Part shown: in pieces, positions 14,721 through 21,231 of the stretch | Layout: each line of letters begins with the position of its first letter | How positions within the stretch are numbered: position 1 is the first letter of the stretch | Virus record (IMG/VR): IMGVR_UViG_3300006080_000003 | Coordinates: 1 to 49,366 of that record | Length of the DNA: 49,366 nt | From: a virus | Direction: 5' to 3' (one strand) | The notes under the pieces: model-generated | The model's input: the letters and a program-made list of their open reading frames with translations, nothing else | Database searches by the model: none | What the model was told of the DNA's origin: nothing | Translations under genes and position numbers: made by a program

Positions 14721-15011
14721 ATGAAAAAATTTATAACAATCGCAACATTATTTTTAGCAACATCAATGACAGCTAACGCTGGATTCTTCGATATGGACGA
14801 TATCGAATTTCCGTTTGATGACAACAACAAATACCACAACGGTATGTTTGATCACAACGCATATGATTTATGGGACCCACGTTGGTATGCAAAAGAAACT
14901 GAGAACATGTTTAACAAAATCGACGCTGAGTTCAATGACGATGTTAAGACTCCGTGGGTACATGGTACTACTATAAGTCAATTAGACTTTCCAGCGCAAC
15001 AAGTAAAATAA
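14721..15011 (+). CDS. Exported acidic protein, 96 aa
   Basis: A clear Sec signal peptide: MKKF, a hydrophobic core (ITIATLFLATSMT) and an ANA cut site before G22. The mature part is acidic and aromatic (FFDMDDIEFPFDD, WDPRWYAKETENMFN) without cysteines. GAGGAAATTAAA precedes the start. Family not recognised. A phage-encoded periplasmic protein is unusual and could alter the envelope or block superinfection. It has its own leader region with late-like boxes. Confidence 0.8.
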   Translation: MKKFITIATLFLATSMTANAGFFDMDDIEFPFDDNNKYHNGMFDHNAYDLWDPRWYAKETENMFNKIDAEFNDDVKTPWVHGTTISQLDFPAQQVK

Positions 15012-15018
15012 TTAATAG

Positions 15019-15047
15019 TTGACAGGCAAGGCTTCTTGTTGTATAAT
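15019..15047 (+). promoter_or_regulatory. Early promoter P5
   Basis: TTGACA (15019-15024), 17-bp spacer with AAGGCTTCTT, TATAAT (15042-15047). Drives the gene at 15077 only, before a terminator at 15311. Confidence 0.88.
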
Positions 15048-15076
15048 ATGCATATGTTAAAATAAAGGAGCAACTA

Positions 15077-15286
15077 ATGGCAACAATTGTTACAAAATCC
15101 AACAGAGATTCATACTTGAGATTACGTGATCGCTTTTATCAATGCGGATGGTTAGACGCAGAGCGCGGTGACAACCCACAAGTAGAATTTGGTGATTTAC
15201 ACTCTGACAGAGAATCATACCTAATTGGGTATAATGATAGCATGCATAATTTGTTTGCAATGTCATCATTGCCCAGTGTAAAATAG
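15077..15286 (+). CDS. Hypothetical early protein, 69 aa
   Basis: Follows AAAGGAGCAACTA behind early promoter P5. Charged with a DRFYQCGWLDAERGDNP segment. No known motif. It is a one-gene transcription unit: strong promoter before it, Rho-independent terminator 25 nt after it, then another strong early promoter. Such isolated units often encode takeover proteins, but this is inference. Confidence 0.75.
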   Translation: MATIVTKSNRDSYLRLRDRFYQCGWLDAERGDNPQVEFGDLHSDRESYLIGYNDSMHNLFAMSSLPSVK

Positions 15287-15310
15287 ATAAGTCGGTAAAT
15301 CGCATTTAAA

Positions 15311-15336
15311 ACACCCAAGGCTCAGGGTGTTTTTTA
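15311..15336 (+). terminator. Rho-independent terminator
   Basis: ACACCC (15311-15316) pairs with GGGTGT (15325-15330), followed by six or seven T. Ends the 15077 unit. Confidence 0.85.
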
Positions 15337-15352
15337 TTGACTAAAATAAAGG

Positions 15353-15381
15353 TTGACAAGTAAGACGTCTTATGTTATAAT
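15353..15381 (+). promoter_or_regulatory. Early promoter P6
   Basis: TTGACA (15353-15358), 17-bp spacer with perfect AAGACGTCTT, TATAAT (15376-15381), then ATGCATATATTAAATAATAA as in P2. Confidence 0.9.
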
Positions 15382-15414
15382 ATGCATATATTAAATAATA
15401 ACGGAGCAATTAAT

Positions 15415-15702
15415 ATGACACAAGATTTTAATTTTGATGAGGCATATGCCAAGTATGCACAGGAAACTAGCGATGAGGTATCAGTGGCAATTGCCAAGAA
15501 AACTCTCTTGGATCAACAAGCATTAAATGACGAGGTGTTTCCGAGCGAATTACCAACGATAAACATTGATATTACTGAGTGTGATTTAGATGAACTACGT
15601 TCTGTTATTGATGGGGAAGGATCTGTAGAATGGTCATATACTGACCAGTATGGACAATCAATCCTCGTTAACTTTGTTGCGGCCGAGGACGACGAGGAAT
15701 AA
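15415..15702 (+). CDS. Hypothetical acidic early protein, 95 aa
   Basis: The start at 15415 is preferred over the in-frame ATG at 15382 because the latter lies upstream of the predicted transcription start, while 15415 has GGAGCAATTAAT before it. Very acidic, with a DEE-rich C-terminus. No motif recognised. Acidic early proteins of this size often mimic DNA or bind host enzymes; nothing here proves that. Confidence 0.78.
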   Translation: MTQDFNFDEAYAKYAQETSDEVSVAIAKKTLLDQQALNDEVFPSELPTINIDITECDLDELRSVIDGEGSVEWSYTDQYGQSILVNFVAAEDDEE

Positions 15703-15704
15703 TT

Positions 15705-15812
15705 TTATTCCCACCATTTCTTTGGCGGCGCAACTACTATTCTACCGTCTTCGACAGATAATTCTTCATCTGGATCTTCTAGTCCATTATCGTTCAGTGA
15801 AGATTGATAATC
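15705..15812 (-). other. Coding-like tail frame overlapping the oxygenase end
   Basis: Thirty-five codons on the minus strand, in the +1 frame relative to the oxygenase and overlapping its end, encode an acidic segment then RIVVAPPKKWWE and a stop. It has no ATG, GTG or TTG start. A +1 shift at the oxygenase stop (CGA TAA T) would fuse NGLEDPDEELSVEDGRIVV onto the enzyme. May be programmed frameshifting, a single-base error, or a decayed gene. Confidence 0.4.
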
Positions 15813-16533
15813 CTATCTTTCGATTTATGCCAACGTCTACAAAATTAGCACCACAGTGAAACTGTAGGCTATCAAACGCAATGACCGAACCAATATTCCA
15901 TGGGCATATTTTTTGTATTGATAGCCCACGAGTAAAGCGTGCAGGCATATGTGATAATAACTTTAGTTCGGCAGCAGAGGTAATATGATCATCAACACAG
16001 TAGCCTATGATATCAGATGGATCGGACAATGTTGAGTTGTACCCCAACACTCTCTCCTTATCGAATGTTTTACCATTCTTTCGTGGATGATATTTTACTG
16101 GTCCGCCATAATACCTTTGATTGAAAATAATAAGCGATGTATCTGATGCATTACCACCATAGGCAATCAATGGCATTGTAAATGCCTTCCCTACATTGGG
16201 ATATCGTGTACTATCATCGTTATGTATTCGATGAGGCACAAACGTATCAAATAATGTTAATCTCCATTTACCAAAGTTATCAAATGTGTGATTTAGTTTG
16301 TCAATGATATCATTTATTATATCTGGTATGATAATCTTAGTGTCATTAAATGTAGTATGTCCCTCGTGATTTATTTCAAATACAGTAGGCCCAGTATGTT
16401 TTTTCCAGGTATAAGGTGATTCTCTAAATAATTTTAATAGAGCATCAACTTGTTCGACTGATAGGAAATTATTAATTTGAACTGGTGGCGATTCAAACTC
16501 CTGTATTTTAGCTATTTGTTGTGGTGTTCTCAT
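15787..16533 (-). CDS. 2-oxoglutarate/Fe(II) oxygenase-like protein, 248 aa
   Basis: Contains the iron triad HxD (His104, Asp106 in HRIHNDDST), His226 in QFHCGANF and Arg238 in INRKIGLSIF for 2-oxoglutarate, in the order and spacing of this superfamily. These enzymes hydroxylate or demethylate proteins, nucleic acids or small molecules. T4-like marine phages often carry several. ATG at 16533 is chosen over the upstream TTG because a late box at 16540-16546 puts the transcription start on or beside that ATG. See the possible frameshift tail at 15705. Confidence 0.82.
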   Translation of the reverse strand: MRTPQQIAKIQEFESPPVQINNFLSVEQVDALLKLFRESPYTWKKHTGPTVFEINHEGHTTFNDTKIIIPDIINDIIDKLNHTFDNFGKWRLTLFDTFVPHRIHNDDSTRYPNVGKAFTMPLIAYGGNASDTSLIIFNQRYYGGPVKYHPRKNGKTFDKERVLGYNSTLSDPSDIIGYCVDDHITSAAELKLLSHMPARFTRGLSIQKICPWNIGSVIAFDSLQFHCGANFVDVGINRKIGLSIFTER

Positions 16534-16539
16534 ATACAA

Positions 16540-16546
16540 TATTTAG
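16540..16546 (-). promoter_or_regulatory. Late promoter, leftward, leaderless spacing
   Basis: CTAAATA on the minus strand, only 6 nt from the oxygenase ATG, so the mRNA would begin at or next to the start codon. Confidence 0.55.
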
Positions 16547-16566
16547 TAAGCAATCATAATAAATAC

Positions 16567-16595
16567 TTTACATTCCATACTATATGTGTTATACT
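16567..16595 (+). promoter_or_regulatory. Sigma70-type promoter with leaderless spacing
   Basis: TTTACA (16567-16572), 17-bp spacer, TATACT (16590-16595), then 6 nt and ATG at 16602. Confidence 0.7.
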
Positions 16596-16601
16596 AGTTC
16601 T

Positions 16602-16712
16602 ATGAAGTTAATAAGTAATATTAAAAATTTATATAAGAAGTGGCGTAACCGTCGAAAACTTAAATCAATATTAAAAAAGAAGGGCGATAAAGATCCTTTC
16701 ATCTATGATTAA
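16602..16712 (+). CDS. Small basic protein, 36 aa
   Basis: MKLISNIKNLYKKWRNRRKL then a Lys-rich helix and DPFIYD. Highly basic. The promoter -10 ends 6 nt before the ATG and no ribosome site exists, so it is probably translated from a leaderless mRNA. Tiny basic proteins ending in an acidic-aromatic motif are common in T4-like phages, with unknown function. The next gene begins 19 nt later with a good ribosome site. Confidence 0.65.
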   Translation: MKLISNIKNLYKKWRNRRKLKSILKKKGDKDPFIYD

Positions 16713-16731
16713 TCCAGAGGAGAATTAATTA

Positions 16732-17193
16732 GTGAAGATACTAGTAATGGGACTACCAGGTAGCGGCAAGACTACATTTAGCGAGAAAATGTTCAACGTG
16801 TTAAATCAAGTGTTTCCGGTTACATGGTATAATGCTGATCGGGTGCGCCATCAATTTGATGACTGGGATTTTTCCAAGGAGGGTAGAGTTAGACAAGCCA
16901 AGCGTATGAATAAGTTGGCAAATGATAAATGTAATTCAAATAACCTTAACATTGTTATTGTTGATTTTATTGCTCCAACCGCACATACACGATCACAGTT
17001 TGATGCTGACTATGTAATATGGATGAACACCATTGACAACGGTAGATTTGAAGATACCAATAGTATGTTCACTGAGCCACGGGCGGGTGATGTTGATACG
17101 GTTATTACTACATGGAAGTATGACATGAAGACTATTGATAGAATATGTAATGACATAGTTACCCGTAAATATTTAAAAAGTAATAAATACTAA
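16732..17193 (+). CDS. APS kinase-like P-loop protein, 153 aa
   Basis: Adenylylsulfate kinases phosphorylate APS to PAPS, the sulfate donor for sulfotransferases. The Walker A loop GLPGSGKTT is at residues 7-15, followed by WYNADRVR and a DFIAPT block like the CysC motifs, and IWMNTIDNGRFEDTN. GTG start with AGAGGAGAATT before it. Its location near the sulfotransferase-like pair at 17899 and 18732 supports a PAPS-related role. It could instead be another small-molecule or polynucleotide kinase. Confidence 0.72.
   Translation: MKILVMGLPGSGKTTFSEKMFNVLNQVFPVTWYNADRVRHQFDDWDFSKEGRVRQAKRMNKLANDKCNSNNLNIVIVDFIAPTAHTRSQFDADYVIWMNTIDNGRFEDTNSMFTEPRAGDVDTVITTWKYDMKTIDRICNDIVTRKYLKSNKY
17183..17189 (+). 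promoter_or_regulatory. Late promoter
   Basis: ATAAATA followed by CTAATATTAGATTA, the same downstream sequence as at 8094. Overlaps the end of the kinase gene and serves 17216. Confidence 0.65.
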
Positions 17194-17215
17194 TATTAGA
17201 TTATAGGACAAAGAA

Positions 17216-17803
17216 ATGAGATATTCTGACATACAGTTATTAAATGAAAAACATTGGAAGAAACGCTCGTCCAGTAGCTCTAGTAGTAACTTTAAAGATA
17301 AAAAACACAATCACAACAGCTATAACAGGCATGAACCTGAACATGACGGTAGTGTTCCGCATCGTGACTCCCATAAGAGACATAAGAGACGTATCAAACA
17401 ACGTAAACAACACAACCAACATAACCAACACAATAATCATGAACATAATAAAGGCCGCCACTTTAATAAGAAACGCAGGAATAGTATTAGCATAAATCTA
17501 AATACACCACGTGTTCAGTATAGACGTCCACTCCCACGAACATCATCTACCACTACTACAGAGCGGGTACCACAGGAATGGGATGGTAATCAATGGGTGG
17601 ACGCAAATTCAACAGAGTTTGTAACAACACCCACCCAATCACGCCGTGATAATACATCAAGTGAAAAGTTAGATTGGGATGGTGGTGAATGGAATGCTGA
17701 TGCGGGTGTGACTATGTCAGATTTAAATGCTGCAGATGATACTCAGAGAATGATGCATCAAAACTATGAATTAAACCAGTTTAATAAACGACAAAAAAAA
17801 TAA
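17216..17803 (+). CDS. Putative capsid-targeted His/Arg-rich protein, 195 aa
   Basis: MRYSDIQLLNE then K is a variant leader with LNE at residues 9-11. A Ser run follows, then a strongly basic region (about residues 25-95) rich in His, Arg, Lys and Asn, and a more acidic C-terminus with a repeated WDG(N/G)xW motif (residues about 120 and 158). The basic block would bind DNA in the head. Late promoter upstream, AGGACAAAGAA as ribosome site. Function inferred from leader and composition. Confidence 0.78.
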   Translation: MRYSDIQLLNEKHWKKRSSSSSSSNFKDKKHNHNSYNRHEPEHDGSVPHRDSHKRHKRRIKQRKQHNQHNQHNNHEHNKGRHFNKKRRNSISINLNTPRVQYRRPLPRTSSTTTTERVPQEWDGNQWVDANSTEFVTTPTQSRRDNTSSEKLDWDGGEWNADAGVTMSDLNAADDTQRMMHQNYELNQFNKRQKK

Positions 17804-17815
17804 CCACATACTTTT

Positions 17816-17899
17816 ATGGATTTAAAAAATTTACAATTGATCGCCATTATGGTAGCGGCTAGTTTTATTTTGTCAATTGGTATATTATATCTGAATTAA
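17816..17899 (+). CDS. Single-span membrane micro-protein, 27 aa
   Basis: MDLKNLQLIAIMVAASFILS then IGILYLN: nearly the whole peptide is one membrane helix. Its TAA overlaps the ATG of the next gene (TAATG), so it may also couple translation. No strong ribosome site. Could be a small membrane regulator or a leader peptide. Confidence 0.5.
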   Translation: MDLKNLQLIAIMVAASFILSIGILYLN

Positions 17900-18735
17900 T
17901 GACACCATCGACCACGATTTATTTGGTACTATATGAATCGGGACTATGTGGGAATTTAGTATTACAAATATTAAACGCCCATAATAATTTCCCACAACAA
18001 AAACGGATAGGTTCAATAAATCATAACCCACGTAATTATATGTTTGCCGACCATAAACACTATGATAGAGAGTTCACTATTGTTGATGAAGGATATTTAA
18101 GTGAGCATTACGATGAGATTTTGAATAGCAATGATGGAGTCGAATTCAAAAAACCATTTAATAGCGGATATCGAAGACATTATTCTGATCCACAGACCGC
18201 TGATGAGACGTTGGCTAATTTAGATTATGAAAGCAATGTATTTGTAGCGTTAACAACAAAATATCAATCAGGATTAAATAATTATATTGTTAATTCTGAT
18301 GGCAACATACAACCATGGGCAAACAGCAGATTATTGCCACCGAGGGGTAAAGGAATTAAAGTTTTTAAGAACGATAGGTTTAGTAAAATAGCATTTGTGC
18401 CGAGTCCATTTCATGCTCCTGGATTTTTTGTTGAATTCCCATCATATATTTCTGACAATACGGAATATCAAGTAAAGTATATAATGATTACCGCATCAGC
18501 TGATTTCAATCGCATTAAGAAGGATAAACAATGGAAATTAGAAAGAATGTCAGAGTATGATGACCTAATATCAATATTTGATATAATGGATAAACCTTTA
18601 ATGGAGTTAGATATCGTATCGCTATTGGATAAGTCAGATTCGGAATACCAAAAGCTATTAGATTTTATAGGTGAAGACTCACTTGATAATTGGAAAGATA
18701 TGGTAGATGTGTATAAGGCTGCGGTTAATTTATGA
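17899..18735 (+). CDS. Sulfotransferase-like P-loop paralogue D, 278 aa
   Basis: Same family as the genes at 3415-5695. N-terminal YESGLCGNLVLQILNAHNNF (loop and helix), a central FVPSPFHAPGFFVEFPSYI block, then YQVKYIMITASADFNRI and a C-terminal EYQKLLDFIGEDSLDNW. The middle holds its own variable region. Starts on the stop of the micro-protein and overlaps paralogue E by 4 nt. Assignment rests on motif order and the nearby APS-kinase-like gene; substrate unknown. Confidence 0.67.
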   Translation: MTPSTTIYLVLYESGLCGNLVLQILNAHNNFPQQKRIGSINHNPRNYMFADHKHYDREFTIVDEGYLSEHYDEILNSNDGVEFKKPFNSGYRRHYSDPQTADETLANLDYESNVFVALTTKYQSGLNNYIVNSDGNIQPWANSRLLPPRGKGIKVFKNDRFSKIAFVPSPFHAPGFFVEFPSYISDNTEYQVKYIMITASADFNRIKKDKQWKLERMSEYDDLISIFDIMDKPLMELDIVSLLDKSDSEYQKLLDFIGEDSLDNWKDMVDVYKAAVNL

Positions 18736-19763
18736 AACCCACACTGTATCTATTAGTATATGAATCAGGACTGTGTGGCAATTTCATGATTTACTTTATA
18801 AATCAACATAATAACTTTCCTTTACAATTGTCAATAGGAGCTAGGTCTTCGGCTCAGGGCGATGGCAAGCATCATCGACCAAAGAGATGGTTATCGCCCA
18901 CAGCATACCACTATAGGCCTAGATTTGGGCTCGTTGATTCTAAATTTAAATGTGATTCAACCGTAGTTATATCTAAATATAACGAATATATTAAGTGTGA
19001 TGATTGGCTTAACGAGGTAATAGACCAACCTGCTCTTCAAGTATTAGATATATCTTCTAGTAATATCGATACCACAAAAAAGGCATTTAACATGTGTTTA
19101 AATGCAGAAGTTCCCGGCCACAAGGAGGATGAGAAAGTTATTGGCGCAGCTGATCGATTATGGCGGCCAATGTGGAACACCATAATGCGACATAACACGC
19201 GACAGAGAAAGAAAGACGAACTCATTACATTTGACAGAACCAACATGACATGGGAAAGACCTAGTCCGAAAGATATAATAGATACAGATGATATATATAC
19301 AACTACATTTGTTGGTGGCGCCTGGAGGGATAACAAATCGGAAACACTTGGCATGCCGACAATATTTAATAACGAGAATGCTACAAAGATGGCATCATTT
19401 TCACTGGCACAACATTCAATTGATTTTCATATAGCACATCCTAACTTTTTTAGAAGTAATGAATTTTATGACATTAAGTATGTGGTATTGACTACACTGT
19501 CATCTGACTGGGGCCGCCTTAAATCTGATTTGCAATCATATCATATTAAAATGAATCGTGAATTTACGGATTTGAAATTAGATAAATTTAAGTACTTGCG
19601 GGGTGAAGACAATGTACAAGAAATCTACATTGATCATTTGCTATCTAATCATCAGGCAGACTCTCAGTGTGAATATCAGAAATTACTTGATTTCATAGGT
19701 GAAGACTCACTTGATAATTGGAAAGATATTATTAAGAAATATAAAGAGAGTATTAACTTCTGA
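18732..19763 (+). CDS. Sulfotransferase-like P-loop paralogue E, 343 aa
   Basis: Longest paralogue. YESGLCGNFMIYFINQHNNF at residues 9-28 and EYQKLLDFIGEDSLDNWKD near the C-terminus match paralogue D, and over 30 nt near the 3' ends are identical. The central section is about 90 residues longer, with a charged insertion (residues about 95-190). The HAPGFF block is replaced by DFHIAHPNFF. Same probable fold; the insertion suggests a different acceptor. Confidence 0.67.
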   Translation: MKPTLYLLVYESGLCGNFMIYFINQHNNFPLQLSIGARSSAQGDGKHHRPKRWLSPTAYHYRPRFGLVDSKFKCDSTVVISKYNEYIKCDDWLNEVIDQPALQVLDISSSNIDTTKKAFNMCLNAEVPGHKEDEKVIGAADRLWRPMWNTIMRHNTRQRKKDELITFDRTNMTWERPSPKDIIDTDDIYTTTFVGGAWRDNKSETLGMPTIFNNENATKMASFSLAQHSIDFHIAHPNFFRSNEFYDIKYVVLTTLSSDWGRLKSDLQSYHIKMNREFTDLKLDKFKYLRGEDNVQEIYIDHLLSNHQADSQCEYQKLLDFIGEDSLDNWKDIIKKYKESINF

Positions 19764-19778
19764 ATTCAGTTAAAACGA

Positions 19779-19785
19779 ATAAATA
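19779..19785 (+). promoter_or_regulatory. Late promoter
   Basis: ATAAATA followed by CTATACAATATATAC, 27 nt before the metallopeptidase start at 19813. Confidence 0.6.
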
Positions 19786-19812
19786 CTATACAATATATAC
19801 AATGGTAACATA

Positions 19813-21231
19813 ATGAGATTTAACGACATATCAGAAGATCATAAGTCATATAAAGGAACAAACACATTTCCTGATCCGGACAATAAAGAACTAACAACTA
19901 AATATTACGGTGATATGACAATGGATGAATTGGAAACATATCCAGACCCTGATTGGAAAAATCCAGATCTTAAAATGATAGGTACGCCAGGTACAACACC
20001 AACTATACCAGTAGAGCCAAAGCCAATAGAGCCAATAGAGAAAAAACCCACAGCTACCGCTCCTGATTACGTTACAAATCCAGAATTACTTGGCGACATG
20101 GAGGCTGTGAAACGAGATATAGCAGGCTTTGATCCAGATGCGTACGATAAAAAGACACTAGCTGACCTTATTGCCGTCGGTAATACAGAACCAAAAACTA
20201 GAGATAAAAAATATACCTACTCGAAACCCCACCATGATACTAAACCTAATGCGATAGCAGCAGCTATTGATAATTATTCAACCACAGAGGTGTATGGGTG
20301 GCGTGTAAGAAATGATATACCGGGAAATATTGATCGGGTCAAGCTTGAATTAGAAAGATTCTCTAACGCTACTGGCATTCCACCCCGAGCAATAGCTATG
20401 AGTAGTTCAGCAAGAGATGAATTGAATTACGGTAGCACCACCAGCTCAAATGCGGCCGGTACACACGCAGGCGTATTTCCAGCGTCGCATGCCTCAGCCG
20501 CTCCGTTGGGTTCTAAAATAAAAATTGCAGGAAGTTTCCTTGATTATGATGATGAAGATACCAGAGATACGTTCTATCATGAAATTTGGCACCATTTACA
20601 AATGAAACTAGGAGCAGTTAATGCGGAAGGCGGACAGAGAAACCAATCGTGGAAGAGTCGATTTCCTAAGAATGATATTCTAAATAATTTTGCAAATGGT
20701 GATCAGCGGTTTGATTTAGAGGATCGACTTAATAGCTTTACTGGCTTCGGCAGAGGTAATTATCGTGGACAACATTTTTTAGCTATCGCTGATAAAAGTA
20801 AAAACGCAGATGGAAACATAGACAGAGCAGTATGGAGAAAAAATCTATACGACAATATTGTCAATAGTAAAACAATGCAGCAAGCGCCTGAGATGAAACA
20901 CTTATGGGCTACGGCGTTTTCTAATTTAGCAACAGATCCAAATTTACTAAAGCATTCATCAGATACACTGCATAGACATCTAGCTAACCACGGCAAACAA
21001 AATTATTACAGATTTGACCCTGAAGAGTTAGGAGCAAGAGCCCTTGCCTCATATGTAACATTGGCGAATAAATCAGAATCGGATAGAGAAGCTGAATTTG
21101 CTTCTGGGGGTAGTCGAATAACCTCTACAACGTTTAAGCATATAAAGAAATGGTTAGCGAGTTTACGTGTAATTAATGGTGTTGGATTGGCCACGAATAA
21201 GTATAGAACTAAAGGAATAAGAATGACATGA
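19813..21231 (+). CDS. Putative capsid-targeted zinc metallopeptidase 1, 472 aa
   Basis: N-terminus MRFNDISE then D resembles a short capsid-targeting leader with an ISE site. Residues 55-90 are Pro/Thr-rich linker. The catalytic HEIWHH (256-261) is a zincin HExxH motif. A downstream DPEELGARALASY (402-414) resembles the ExxARAxxxY element of zincin domains in polyvalent phage proteins and could give the third zinc ligand. Late promoter upstream. It overlaps the next, related gene by 4 nt. Probably injected to cut a host protein; target unknown. Confidence 0.8.
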   Translation: MRFNDISEDHKSYKGTNTFPDPDNKELTTKYYGDMTMDELETYPDPDWKNPDLKMIGTPGTTPTIPVEPKPIEPIEKKPTATAPDYVTNPELLGDMEAVKRDIAGFDPDAYDKKTLADLIAVGNTEPKTRDKKYTYSKPHHDTKPNAIAAAIDNYSTTEVYGWRVRNDIPGNIDRVKLELERFSNATGIPPRAIAMSSSARDELNYGSTTSSNAAGTHAGVFPASHASAAPLGSKIKIAGSFLDYDDEDTRDTFYHEIWHHLQMKLGAVNAEGGQRNQSWKSRFPKNDILNNFANGDQRFDLEDRLNSFTGFGRGNYRGQHFLAIADKSKNADGNIDRAVWRKNLYDNIVNSKTMQQAPEMKHLWATAFSNLATDPNLLKHSSDTLHRHLANHGKQNYYRFDPEELGARALASYVTLANKSESDREAEFASGGSRITSTTFKHIKKWLASLRVINGVGLATNKYRTKGIRMT

